Both the position numbers and the translations under genes were made by a program. The notes beneath the pieces are model-generated. The model was not told the origin of the DNA, searched no databases, and saw only the letters and a list, made by a program, of their open reading frames with translations. Positions 1 through 8,255 of a stretch of 64,000 bases of DNA are shown here, one piece after another. Position 1 is the first letter of the stretch. Every line of letters starts with the position of its first letter. Location of the stretch: positions 39,897-103,896 of the forward strand of contig JAWXVA010000002.1 in the NCBI GenBank assembly GCA_044425815.1, read 5' to 3'. This DNA comes from CAUPWF01 sp044425815 (GTDB lineage Bacteria; Bacillota; Clostridia; Lachnospirales; Lachnospiraceae).

Positions 1-46
1 TACGTCCAGTTGGACTTGGTGCAAAACGTGTTCTTACTTTACTCAT
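1..46 (-). CDS. gltX: Glutamyl-tRNA synthetase, N-terminal fragment
   Basis: Only the first 15 codons lie inside the window; the gene runs off the left edge. The visible protein starts MSKVRTRFAPSPTGR. The RFAPSPTG stretch is the conserved start of class I glutamyl-tRNA synthetases, just before their HIGH-type ATP-binding motif. A good ribosome binding site (GAGGAG, about 7 bases before the ATG) supports the start. The enzyme charges tRNA-Glu in the cytosol. A glutaminyl-tRNA synthetase shares this motif but is uncommon in clostridia. Confidence 0.85.
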   Translation of the reverse strand, partial: MSKVRTRFAPSPTGR

Positions 47-101
47 AATAATCTCCTCTATTATAATAAATTTATATTCGATTTAAAACCTATCCTATAT
101 T

Positions 102-548
102 CTATAACAATCGACTCTTTCTGTAAATAAGTTCTCTCATAATTACGCGAAAAATTGTCTCTGCCACAAAAATTCCTAGTGAAATGGTACCTGCGAATTT
201 TAGTGTCTCTAATAAATAAAACAAGCTCAAATCTGCATCACCAATTATCACGCTATATGCCAAGTTATATACTCCCGCGCCAGGAACCGTAGGTATAATA
301 CCCGCAATTAAAAATACCGTAACAGGTGTTTTCAATATTTTCGCAAATATATTTGAACAAACAGTTACAAGAAAAGCAGAAAAAAAGTAAGCGAATACAT
401 CTGTCATACCTACCGCTAATGAAAGTAAGTAAGCTGCACCGCCGAGTGCACCTGTTATAGCTGTAAACCATATATATTTTTTAGGTGTTTCTAATAAAAA
501 AGCGAAGAAAAATATTGCGACTCCAGCGCCTAATATTTGTAATAACAT
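102..548 (-). CDS. Threonine/serine exporter, small membrane subunit (ThrE_2/DUF3815 type)
   Basis: This 148-residue protein is almost entirely hydrophobic, with four to five predicted membrane helices. A PTVPGAGVYNLAYS segment near residues 86-99 resembles the PxxPG motif in the second half of ThrE-type exporters. The gene starts 9 bases after the 253-residue partner ends, so the two are probably co-translated and form a two-part exporter. In Corynebacterium ThrE the two halves are one fused protein; split versions are common in Firmicutes. The substrate is inferred from family only. Confidence 0.75.
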   Translation of the reverse strand: MLLQILGAGVAIFFFAFLLETPKKYIWFTAITGALGGAAYLLSLAVGMTDVFAYFFSAFLVTVCSNIFAKILKTPVTVFLIAGIIPTVPGAGVYNLAYSVIIGDADLSLFYLLETLKFAGTISLGIFVAETIFRVIMRELIYRKSRLL

Positions 549-557
549 TCTATACTC

Positions 558-1319
558 CTATCTTATCCAATTAAAAATCATTAACCCGGTACCGATACCA
601 ATTGCAATTCCAGCCGCTACTAAGAATGCAGTTAACATTCTAGAACTTCCTGAAATATAATCGCCTTCTAAAACATCACGAACCCCATTTGTGAGCGCTA
701 CACCTGGAACCAGCGGCATGATGCTACTTATGATTACAATCTCTGTATTAATATTTTGAACGAATAAGTGTAGTCCCATGGCAGTTAATGCTATTCCTGC
801 TCCATTAATAATATTATGAATAAAGCTATTTATACGAAAACGTTTACCAAAAGCTAGAAAAACCGCAAGAATTACACCAGTAAATCCAGTTGCAACTATA
901 TCAAGGAATTTACCACCAAAAAACATGGAAAACCCAATGACAACACCAATAATAGAAATACTATATAACCAAGTGTTATATCGTTTTCTTTTAAATGTTT
1001 TTAATTTTGTGTATGCATCTTCTAAAGTAATCTCTTGATTGCAAAACTTACGTGAAATATCATTCACCACAATAATATTATTGATATTTAATCCTATTTC
1101 CGATACTGATTTAACGTATGTAATCGTTTCTATAGATTCATCATCTAAAGTTACCATAATCCCTGTTAAGACAGCTAAGGTTTCTATCGTCTCTAACCCT
1201 GACGTATTTAGAATACGTCGCATCGTATCATCCACACGACACGTTTCAGCACCGCTACTTAGTAGCAGTTCTCCAGCTAATATAGCCATTTTTACTAATA
1301 ATTTATAATTTTTTTCCAA
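558..1319 (-). CDS. Threonine/serine exporter, large subunit (ThrE/DUF1212 type)
   Basis: This is a 253-residue protein. The N-terminal half (about residues 1-120) is soluble, with an LLSSGAETCRVDDTMRRI motif near residues 19-36 that is typical of the DUF1212/ThrE N-terminal domain. About five membrane helices follow, with a PLVPGVALTNGVRD motif near residues 202-215. It pairs with the small membrane subunit immediately downstream. The family exports threonine and serine using the membrane potential; the actual substrate here is not shown by sequence. A terminator separates it from purB upstream, so the pair is probably its own unit. Confidence 0.78.
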   Translation of the reverse strand: MEKNYKLLVKMAILAGELLLSSGAETCRVDDTMRRILNTSGLETIETLAVLTGIMVTLDDESIETITYVKSVSEIGLNINNIIVVNDISRKFCNQEITLEDAYTKLKTFKRKRYNTWLYSISIIGVVIGFSMFFGGKFLDIVATGFTGVILAVFLAFGKRFRINSFIHNIINGAGIALTAMGLHLFVQNINTEIVIISSIMPLVPGVALTNGVRDVLEGDYISGSSRMLTAFLVAAGIAIGIGTGLMIFNWIR

Positions 1320-1341
1320 GCTAACCTCTCTTACACTAAAT

Positions 1342-1373
1342 CAAAAAGAAATGGTATCTTGCGATACCATTTC
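1342..1373 (-). terminator. Rho-independent terminator after purB
   Basis: A perfect 11-bp inverted repeat (1348-1358 and 1363-1373) with a 4-base loop is followed on the minus strand by a T-run. It sits directly after the purB stop codon and ends the purC-purB transcript. Confidence 0.8.
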
Positions 1374-1376
1374 ACA

Positions 1377-2807
1377 TTATACATTAATTTCTGCTTTAAT
1401 TCCAAGTATTTCACGGTTTTTTAATAAAATAGGATTCACTACATTGTTTAGGAAATTCTCAACTTGTACTTTTGAACGTCCTACGTATTTCGCTGGATCC
1501 ATAATATTTTGCAATTCTTCTAGTGTCATATTAAATGCTTCATCAGCTGCAATTAATTCAAGTAAATTATTATCTAACCCAAATTCTTTTACATTTCTTC
1601 CCGCTTCCATAGACAACTCACGAATTCTTTCATGTAATTCTTGTCTATCGCCACCTGCTTTGACAGCATCCATCATAATATTTTCAGTAGCCATAAATGG
1701 TAATTCAGACATTAATCTTTTTTCTATAACTTTTGGATATACTACTAATCCATCTACAACATTTAAGCATAAATCAAGTACTCCATCGATTGCCAAAAAT
1801 CCTTCTGGTACACTTAAACGTTTGTTCGCAGAATCATCTAAAGTTCTTTCGAACCATTGAGTTGCAGAAGTGATTTGTGGATTCAATGTATCTACCATAA
1901 CATATCTTGATAGAGATGCTATACGTTCACTTCTCATTGGGTTTCTTTTGTATGCCATAGCAGAGGATCCAATTTGCGATTTTTCAAATGGTTCTTCTAC
2001 TTCTTTTAAATGTTGTAACAAACGAATGTCATTCGAAAATTTATGTGCACTAGCCGCAATTCCAGCAAGTATATTTACAACTCTTGTATCTACCTTACGT
2101 GAGTATGTTTGGCCTGATACCGGATAACAGTCATCAAACCCCATTTTTTTAGCAATCATAGGATCAATTTTATCTATAGTTGCATGATCACCATTAAAAA
2201 GTTCTAGAAAACTAGCCTGCGTTCCAGTAGTTCCTTTTGAGCCCAACAGTTTAAGGCTACCCATTACATATTCTAAGTCCTCAAGATCCAATAAAAACTC
2301 TTGCATCCAAAGCGTTGCCCGTTTCCCAACTGTAGTTGGTTGTGCAGGTTGAAAGTGTGTAAATCCTAATGTTGGTTGTTCTTTGTATTTATCAGCAAAC
2401 TTTGCTAATTCATCAATTACATTCACTAACTTTTTATGAACTAACTGAAGTGCTTCTCGCATTACGATCATATCTGTATTGTCACCAACATAACAAGAGG
2501 TTGCCCCTAAGTGAATAATTCCTTTGGCTGCTGGGCATTGTTCCCCATATGCATAAACATGTGCCATAACATCATGTCTTACAACTTTTTCTCTTGCAAT
2601 TGCGACTTCATAATTAATATTATCAACATTTGCCTTTAACTCCGCAACTTGCTCTTCTGTAATATTGAGTCCTAATTCTTTTTCTGTTTCCGCTAAAGCA
2701 ACCCATAATTTTCTCCATGTTCTAAATTTCATATCTGGCGAAAAAATATATTGCATTTCTTTACTTGCATATCTTTCTGATAAAGGACTTTGATATTTAT
2801 CGTACAT
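1377..2807 (-). CDS. purB: Adenylosuccinate lyase
   Basis: The enzyme acts twice in purine synthesis, splitting fumarate from SAICAR and from adenylosuccinate. The 476 residues match the family length. The fumarase/aspartase superfamily signature appears as GSSAMAYKRNP at residues 280-290, a variant of GSSxMPxKxNP. The region GATSCYVGDNTD near residue 101 and the FTHFQPAQPTT segment near 149 carry other conserved active-site positions. A ribosome site AGGAG precedes the ATG by 7 bases. It lies 48 bp downstream of purC with no terminator between, so the two form one operon. Confidence 0.95.
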   Translation of the reverse strand: MYDKYQSPLSERYASKEMQYIFSPDMKFRTWRKLWVALAETEKELGLNITEEQVAELKANVDNINYEVAIAREKVVRHDVMAHVYAYGEQCPAAKGIIHLGATSCYVGDNTDMIVMREALQLVHKKLVNVIDELAKFADKYKEQPTLGFTHFQPAQPTTVGKRATLWMQEFLLDLEDLEYVMGSLKLLGSKGTTGTQASFLELFNGDHATIDKIDPMIAKKMGFDDCYPVSGQTYSRKVDTRVVNILAGIAASAHKFSNDIRLLQHLKEVEEPFEKSQIGSSAMAYKRNPMRSERIASLSRYVMVDTLNPQITSATQWFERTLDDSANKRLSVPEGFLAIDGVLDLCLNVVDGLVVYPKVIEKRLMSELPFMATENIMMDAVKAGGDRQELHERIRELSMEAGRNVKEFGLDNNLLELIAADEAFNMTLEELQNIMDPAKYVGRSKVQVENFLNNVVNPILLKNREILGIKAEINV

Positions 2808-2855
2808 TCTAATTCTCCTATTACTTCACATTTTTCTAAAATATAATTTCTAAAA

Positions 2856-3566
2856 TTATTTAATTCCTAATCTGCTAAATACTTCTTTGTATGCATCTTC
2901 TACATTTCCCATATCGCGACGGAAACGATCTTTATCTAATTTTTCATTTGTATGAACATCCCATAGTCTGCATGTATCAGGTGAGATTTCATCTGCTAAA
3001 ATAATAGTTCCTTCTGCATCTTTACCAAATTCGATTTTAAAGTCGATTAGTTTCATGTCCATTTCCAAGAAATATGCTTTCATTACTTCATTTACTTTTC
3101 TAGTATAACCTTTAATAACATCTATTTCTTCTTGCGTTGCAAATCCCAATGCTAATGCATAATCATCATTAATAAATGGATCACCTAACGCATCTTCTTT
3201 ATAACTAAATTCTAAAATAGGACAAAGAAGTGCTGTTCCTTCTTCTACACCCATTCTTTTAGAAAAGCTTCCAGCTGCAACATTTCTCACGATTACTTCT
3301 AGTGGAACGATAGAAACTTTCTTAACAATCGTCTCTCTATCACTGATTTCTTCAACAAAGTGTGTAGGTACTCCAGCTTTTTCTAATAATTGGAATACAT
3401 GGTTTGTCATACGGTTATTAACGACACCTTTTCCTACGATCGTTCCTTTTTTCTCTCCGTTGAATGCTGTTGCATCGTCTTTATAATCCACAATTACTAA
3501 GTTAGGGTCTTCTGTTTTGAAAACTTTCTTTGCTTTACCTTCGTATAATTGTTCTAATTTCTCCAT
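2856..3566 (-). CDS. purC: SAICAR synthetase (phosphoribosylaminoimidazole-succinocarboxamide synthase)
   Basis: This enzyme joins aspartate to CAIR using ATP, the purine step just before PurB. The 236 residues match the bacterial monofunctional length. The N-terminal LYEGKAKKVF motif (residues 7-16) and the C-terminal DEISPDTCRLWD motif (about residues 193-204) are the two signatures of the family. It is the first gene of purC-purB. A sigma-A-like promoter lies about 55 bp upstream. No purine riboswitch is visible in the short leader. Confidence 0.96.
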   Translation of the reverse strand: MEKLEQLYEGKAKKVFKTEDPNLVIVDYKDDATAFNGEKKGTIVGKGVVNNRMTNHVFQLLEKAGVPTHFVEEISDRETIVKKVSIVPLEVIVRNVAAGSFSKRMGVEEGTALLCPILEFSYKEDALGDPFINDDYALALGFATQEEIDVIKGYTRKVNEVMKAYFLEMDMKLIDFKIEFGKDAEGTIILADEISPDTCRLWDVHTNEKLDKDRFRRDMGNVEDAYKEVFSRLGIK

Positions 3567-3619
3567 TTGTGTACACCAATCCTTTTCTAATTTTAAAATA
3601 AACTTCTGTTTACATTGAA

Positions 3620-3648
3620 AGTATAATACAAGAGAAGTACAATTGCAA
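3620..3648 (-). promoter_or_regulatory. Sigma-A-type promoter of purC-purB
   Basis: On the minus strand a -35 box TTGCAA (3643-3648) and a -10 box TATACT (3620-3625) are separated by 17 bp. They would start the transcript about 45 bases before the purC start codon. Confidence 0.6.
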
Positions 3649-3671
3649 TATTTCTAGATGCGGATATTATT

Positions 3672-3732
3672 AAATGCTCATTATTAATATTACACGCTTT
3701 GATAAGTTGCGCTAATATAATAATGAGCATTT
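3672..3732. repeat. 15-bp inverted repeat with long loop, between ABC operon and purC
   Basis: A perfect 15-bp inverted repeat (3672-3686 and 3718-3732) flanks a 31-base loop. It follows the end of the ABC ATPase gene on the minus strand. It may end that transcript or protect it from decay, but neither side has a strong T-run, so it is not a textbook terminator. Confidence 0.6.
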
Positions 3733-3741
3733 ATAAGTTTG

Positions 3742-4419
3742 TTAGAATTTCCCTAAGAATTCTTTTAATCTTTCATTCGATGATTCGAAGAATTCATCAG
3801 ATGGACCTTCCTCAGCTATAATACCTTGATCCATAAATATAATATAATCTGCTACATTTTTAGCAAAATTCATTTCGTGAGTTACAATTACCATCGTCAT
3901 TTTTTCTGCAGCCAAATCGCGTATAACCTTTAAAATTTCTCCTGTAAGTTCTGGATCCAAAGCAGAGGTAGGTTCATCAAAAAATAATATATCTGGATTC
4001 ATAGCTAAAGCTCTCGCAATAGAAACACGTTGCTGTTGACCACCAGATAATTGATATGGATAAGCATTTTCTTTATCCTCTAATCCCATTTTCTTAAGTA
4101 AATTTCTTGCATGTTCAAACACTTCTTCTTTATTACGTTTTTGAACTTTAATTGGTGCATCCGTAATATTTTTCATTACAGAATAATGTGGAAAGAGATT
4201 GAAGTTTTGAAATACCAATCCAAATGTTCCATTGTAATTGATTTCGCCCTCATCTTTTGTTTCTAACTTTGTTGCACATCGTAACAATGTGGATTTTCCA
4301 GATCCTGAAGGTCCAATAATTCCGAGTACTTGTCCTTGTTCTACGGTCAAAGAGATACCTTTTAGCACTTCTAAATCACCAAATCTTTTTTTGATATTTT
4401 TTATTTCTAATAAGCTCAT
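3742..4419 (-). CDS. Polar amino-acid ABC transporter, ATP-binding protein
   Basis: This is a cytosolic ATPase of the GlnQ/HisP (PAAT) type, 225 residues. Walker A GPSGSGKST lies near residues 36-44, the signature LSGGQQQR near 124-131 and Walker B with DEPTSALD near 146-156. The H-loop appears as VTHEMNFA. It is slightly shorter than the usual 240 residues because the region after Walker A is compact. AAAGGAG sits 6 bases before the ATG. It is the third gene of a complete binding protein-permease-ATPase operon. The amino acid carried cannot be read from sequence. Confidence 0.93.
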   Translation of the reverse strand: MSLLEIKNIKKRFGDLEVLKGISLTVEQGQVLGIIGPSGSGKSTLLRCATKLETKDEGEINYNGTFGLVFQNFNLFPHYSVMKNITDAPIKVQKRNKEEVFEHARNLLKKMGLEDKENAYPYQLSGGQQQRVSIARALAMNPDILFFDEPTSALDPELTGEILKVIRDLAAEKMTMVIVTHEMNFAKNVADYIIFMDQGIIAEEGPSDEFFESSNERLKEFLGKF

Positions 4420-4431
4420 GATATCTCCTTT

Positions 4432-5082
4432 CTATTTGTAGTAACTCATCTTTTTTTCAACCATTTCCATAACAATAGCTACTATGAGATTGAATAAATA
4501 ATAAAATATAGCTGCTATAACAAATGGTAGCATCGTTGTCTGTGAACTAGCAATTTGTTTTGCTATTGAAAACATTTCTAGTACGGATAGCACCATAGCC
4601 AAGGAAGTATCTTTAATCAATGTCATAACTTCATTGGTCACGGATGGTAATATTCTCTTTATTACCTGAGGTAAAATAATGCGAAAGAATGTCTGTACTT
4701 TATTGTATCCTAATAATTTTGCGGCTTCATATTGACCGACGGGCATCGATTCTATTCCACCTCTATAAATTTCGCCAAAGTAAGCTGCATAATTGATAGC
4801 AAAACCTAGTAATACTGCAATCATACGATAAGAATCTGTGATTTTCACACCAAATATGAAGTAAGGACCGTAATACACTACCATTAATTGTAGCATCAGT
4901 GGTGTTCCTCGCATAATTGATATATATACACTGGTAATCGTCTTTATAAATGGATTCTTCGACATTCGTCCAAAACAAACTATAAATCCAAGTGTTAACG
5001 ATGATACGAGTGTACAACTAAATATCAATATTGATATTAACATACCCGAAGATAATTTACTTAACATTAATGAAAACTCCAT
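4432..5082 (-). CDS. Polar amino-acid ABC transporter, permease
   Basis: This 216-residue inner-membrane protein has about five helices. The HisM/GlnP-type cytoplasmic coupling loop is visible around residues 113-147, with ESMPVGQYEAAKLLGYN and ILPQVIKRILPSVTNEV. A single permease gene is present, so it probably works as a homodimer with the ATPase encoded 12 bp downstream. The binding protein is the upstream gene. Confidence 0.92.
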   Translation of the reverse strand: MEFSLMLSKLSSGMLISILIFSCTLVSSLTLGFIVCFGRMSKNPFIKTITSVYISIMRGTPLMLQLMVVYYGPYFIFGVKITDSYRMIAVLLGFAINYAAYFGEIYRGGIESMPVGQYEAAKLLGYNKVQTFFRIILPQVIKRILPSVTNEVMTLIKDTSLAMVLSVLEMFSIAKQIASSQTTMLPFVIAAIFYYLFNLIVAIVMEMVEKKMSYYK

Positions 5083-5138
5083 GATTACGTCCCTCTTCTA
5101 TTTATTACTTCCTGTTGTATTTGTTGTTTCAGTGAAAT

Positions 5139-5162
5139 AGAGCGATATTTTCATATCGCTCT
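5139..5162. repeat. Hairpin between binding-protein and permease genes
   Basis: A perfect 10-bp stem (5139-5148 and 5153-5162) with a 4-base loop lies in the gap after the binding-protein gene. On the minus strand it lacks a proper T-tail. It probably causes partial termination or protects the upstream mRNA, so that binding protein is made in excess over the membrane parts. Confidence 0.65.
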
Positions 5163-5203
5163 GAACTGTTCTTTATTAATTTTGCTTCGTATTATTATTT
5201 GTA

Positions 5204-6085
5204 TTAATCTAATAACGCTAACATTGCAGTATCAATTCCAAATTCAACTGCTAATGCTTCGTAAGTACCATCTTGTACAAATTTCATAATTTCTGCATCT
5301 ACGATATCTCTTAATTCTGTATCTTCTAATCTATAACCTATTGCATATGGCTCAGAATAGAATGCTTCGTCAAGAATAACATACGCGCCCTCTTCTCTTG
5401 CTGCTACTTGATACTCTGCTACACCGATATCAACTGCTACCGCATCTGCTGCACCAGCTTCAAGATTCATAAATGCTGAGTTATAATCTGCGATTTCAAT
5501 TAGGCTTCCAAAAGTAGCTGTCAAGTCAGCGCAATCATCACTATTTAATGCTTCTAATGCTGATGAACCAGCCTGAACAATTACATTTACTCCTGCTAAA
5601 TCTGCAAGGCTTTCGATTCCAGAGTCTGCAGCAACTACAATTACTTGTGAATTATCCACATAAGGTGCTGACCAAGTGTACATATCTTCTCTTTCTGGTG
5701 TCAAAGAAAATCCATTCCAGATACAGTCAATAGTACCAGATTCTAGTTCCATATCTTTAGAGTCCCAATCAATTGGTTTTGCAACAAATTCCCATCCTAA
5801 AGATTCACAAACAAGTTTTGCCATTTCAATATCAAAACCTGTATATTCCCCATTATCATCCATATATCCATATGGTGGGTATTCTGCATCAAATCCTACA
5901 ATCAATGTTCTACTTTCTGTTGTAGTATCGTCTGCTACTTCTTCTGCTATTTCTTCAGCTACCGCTTCTTCTGTAATTTCTGTAGTAACTTCTGATGTTG
6001 TTTCTTCTGTTGATGAACCACACCCTACTACTAAAGCAGTTGCTACTAATGTAGCTGCCATTGCACATAATAATCTTTTTTTCAT
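5204..6085 (-). CDS. Amino-acid ABC transporter, substrate-binding lipoprotein
   Basis: This solute-binding protein of family 3 is anchored outside the membrane. The start is set at the ATG at 6085: it is preceded by GAGGAGG and begins a lysine-rich signal peptide. A longer in-frame start 15 codons upstream would spoil the signal. The lipobox ends in VVGC with the lipidated cysteine at residue 22. A Glu/Thr/Ala-rich low-complexity linker (about residues 25-57) follows, then the ligand domain with FDAEYPPYGYMDDNGEYTGF and a conserved SLTPEREDMY segment. It heads the three-gene importer operon. Confidence 0.92.
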   Translation of the reverse strand: MKKRLLCAMAATLVATALVVGCGSSTEETTSEVTTEITEEAVAEEIAEEVADDTTTESRTLIVGFDAEYPPYGYMDDNGEYTGFDIEMAKLVCESLGWEFVAKPIDWDSKDMELESGTIDCIWNGFSLTPEREDMYTWSAPYVDNSQVIVVAADSGIESLADLAGVNVIVQAGSSALEALNSDDCADLTATFGSLIEIADYNSAFMNLEAGAADAVAVDIGVAEYQVAAREEGAYVILDEAFYSEPYAIGYRLEDTELRDIVDAEIMKFVQDGTYEALAVEFGIDTAMLALLD

Positions 6086-6145
6086 AATATCCTCCTCTGT
6101 TAACGCTTTAATAATTGATTGCTTTACCACGCTAAACTATTGAGT

Positions 6146-6174
6146 ATGATAGCACACTTGTTTTACTATGTCAA
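6146..6174 (-). promoter_or_regulatory. Sigma-A promoter of the amino-acid ABC operon
   Basis: On the minus strand, TTGACA (6169-6174) and TATCAT (6146-6151) are 17 bp apart: a consensus -35 and a near-consensus -10. They lie about 60 bp upstream of the lipoprotein start codon. Confidence 0.75.
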
Positions 6175-6216
6175 CAACACAAAACAAAATAAGTGTTTGT
6201 CTAAAAAAATTAATTA

Positions 6217-6987
6217 TTAGCTCATATTTCCTAATCGATAATTAGTTTTCCATTTCTCTAAAACTTCTTGTGATGGTTTGAAATGCAATGTCGTTTTTAC
6301 ATGTTCAATTTCTTTTGTAATAATCTCATTCAATTCTTCGAACACTTGGCTTTTTGCTAAAAACAATTTGTAGTCGGTATCATTCATTGCTTTACTAGCT
6401 GCATACAAGTAGCTTTTTACTAATATAGGGTCATTACATATTTGGAATGCTTTATCATACATGTCCATCGATTCTTGATATAAAAATGCTCTCCCGAAAG
6501 CAGCACCTAGGCATGCATAGACTTTCCCATAAAATTGTTCACTAACTGTAGTATCGCGTTCTTCTCGTAATATTGCTTGATATACAAGAATGGCCTCTTC
6601 AACTTCTCCATTTTCCAGAAGGTTGTCCGCTTTATTTTTATTTCGTTCTACAACTTTTTGATCCTTTATTTTCGCTAGTACTTCTTCAATGTAACGAAGC
6701 TCACTTAAGTTATATATATTAGAATGACGCAGGATCAAACATACGAATTGTTCGCGCCCACAATGATCAAGCAATGCATCTTTTAATTCATCCGCTAAAT
6801 CGTTCAGATCCAATTCATTTTTTAACCATCCACAAAACTGTTCGTTCATGATTGTATTATCTATTAAGTATAAATTATGAGTTAGGTAGTAACACAATTC
6901 TTCTAATGTGTATATCTTTTTGTGTACCCTTGTAATCTCATAAGGATTTCTTGCTTTTGTCCTATGACAAAGAATTATGCTCCCCAT
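6217..6987 (-). CDS. Uncharacterised TPR-like protein, third gene of the DUF5717/DUF5716 cluster
   Basis: No function is recognised. The 256-residue protein is soluble, with no signal peptide and no membrane segment. The N-terminal half is helical and acidic. From about residue 117 to 215 it carries paired helices of tetratricopeptide-repeat character, for example LLENGEVEEAILVYQAIL followed by GAAFGRAFLYQESMDMYDKA. It begins inside the end of the preceding gene (26-bp overlap), with AGGAGG 5 bases before its ATG, so it is translationally coupled to the Hsp70-like gene. TPR proteins often scaffold or serve chaperones, which fits the neighbour, but that is inference. Confidence 0.75.
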   Translation of the reverse strand: MGSIILCHRTKARNPYEITRVHKKIYTLEELCYYLTHNLYLIDNTIMNEQFCGWLKNELDLNDLADELKDALLDHCGREQFVCLILRHSNIYNLSELRYIEEVLAKIKDQKVVERNKNKADNLLENGEVEEAILVYQAILREERDTTVSEQFYGKVYACLGAAFGRAFLYQESMDMYDKAFQICNDPILVKSYLYAASKAMNDTDYKLFLAKSQVFEELNEIITKEIEHVKTTLHFKPSQEVLEKWKTNYRLGNMS

Positions 6988-8242
6988 AAATTCCTCCTAA
7001 CTCTATTGTTAATTCCGTTTCATAATCAGTAGATTGAAAAAACTCGCCGAACCCAATATCTTTAAATGCTATTCTATAAGAGTAAGAGTCTATCGACATA
7101 ATATCTACTAGTAAGCGTAGCGAATACGATTCTCTCTCAGGAACACCTTCTAAGGACACTTGATGCACTGCCATCTTTCCTTTATAGAGTGATTCAACAT
7201 GTAATTCAATATCTTCTGTATCTTCTAATAATATTTCAAATTGCTTATCACATTCATAAGGGTGCGTTCCCCAAGAAATTAGTGGAAACCAATGTTCTTC
7301 ATTTCCATCTCGTATTTTCATTGTGACAGATTCTGTCAGTTTATTTTCATCTATATAAACATAATCTTCACTTGTATGTGTGTATCTTTGGTATGCGCTG
7401 TAACATGCACCTTTGCTATATAAATTATTCCCCATGAAAGCTCTTCTGCCATTGCAAAGTACCTTTAATGAATTTGGATACCAATGGTTGTCAAACCCTT
7501 CCCCTGTCAAATAAACTGACGATACCATGCGTTGATCAAATACGTGCTCTACAAACAATTTAAATCTAGCATCCGCTTCTACTGCCTTTTCTCCGTGAAG
7601 TATTGGATAAATTATATCTAACTCTTCTTGGCTAGCAAATGCAATATCATCGACCGTAATAAAAACTGTGTTGTACATTTTTTCAGATTCTATTCTGCGT
7701 AACATGCATGCTCGAACTTGCTTTTTATCACAATAAAACAATGCAGCTTCATATTGCCATAATTCTTTGGGTTGATTTAGCATGTAGTTACAGAAACTTT
7801 CACGATAATCTTGCACATATATATTCTCTTTAGAAATCCCCATATGAGAGGCAACGCCTTTTAATACTAATGCAATATCTTCATTAAGTATGGGAACTGT
7901 AAATACTATAGCTGCAATGTTTTCAAAACGATCTAATGACATCTTCACAAATCTAGACAATAGCATAATTGCATCGTAAGACTTGTTTTCAAGTATTACT
8001 TTTTCTCGTGCTATACTTCTTCTGATTAATTCATTTGTTAATTTACCTTCATGTAAAATTTCTAATCTCTTCGCATCAATCCCTATTGCCCATGTATTGT
8101 TTCTTTTCCCTATTACCATCGGAATTTGAAAACTCTCTGGCGAAGCTTCGAATGTCTCAGGCTCTCCTAGTTCATTATTATAAAAACTAATTTGACATGA
8201 AGTATCACTAATATCATATCCTATAATCATACCCTCTTGCAC
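6962..8242 (-). CDS. Hsp70/actin-fold-like protein (DUF5716-type)
   Basis: The layout looks like an Hsp70 chaperone. It has an N-terminal phosphate-loop-like IIGYDISDTSCQISFY, an Hsp70-like IGIDAKR, a VFTVPIL strand and an adenosine-type motif VYLTGEGFD near residue 240, then SKGACYSA. A beta-rich C-terminal part ends with FKDIGFGEFF. The second phosphate motif (DLGGGT in DnaK) is replaced by FYCDKKQV, so ATP hydrolysis may be weak or absent. The GTG at 8242 is chosen because GGAGG lies 7 bases before it; the ATG at 8263 lacks a spaced site. The reading frame overlaps the upstream 1094-residue gene's end or follows it directly, implying coupled translation. The DUF5716 name is from memory. 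Confidence 0.7.
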   Translation of the reverse strand: MQEGMIIGYDISDTSCQISFYNNELGEPETFEASPESFQIPMVIGKRNNTWAIGIDAKRLEILHEGKLTNELIRRSIAREKVILENKSYDAIMLLSRFVKMSLDRFENIAAIVFTVPILNEDIALVLKGVASHMGISKENIYVQDYRESFCNYMLNQPKELWQYEAALFYCDKKQVRACMLRRIESEKMYNTVFITVDDIAFASQEELDIIYPILHGEKAVEADARFKLFVEHVFDQRMVSSVYLTGEGFDNHWYPNSLKVLCNGRRAFMGNNLYSKGACYSAYQRYTHTSEDYVYIDENKLTESVTMKIRDGNEEHWFPLISWGTHPYECDKQFEILLEDTEDIELHVESLYKGKMAVHQVSLEGVPERESYSLRLLVDIMSIDSYSYRIAFKDIGFGEFFQSTDYETELTIELGGIYGEHNSLS

Positions 8243-8255
8243 TCTACTTCCTCCT

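Noticed and set aside
1351..1860. A 169-codon plus-strand frame opposite purB
   Set aside because: It is the antisense of a conserved enzyme gene, with no domain and no ribosome site.
3567..3741. A purine riboswitch in front of purC
   Set aside because: The predicted leader is about 45 bases long and has none of the conserved core; the inverted repeat lies upstream of the promoter.
5676..6143. A 155-codon plus-strand frame opposite the amino-acid binding-protein gene
   Set aside because: It is the antisense shadow of a real lipoprotein gene, rich in Ser and Thr codons from the reverse of the Glu/Thr linker, with no ribosome site or family match.
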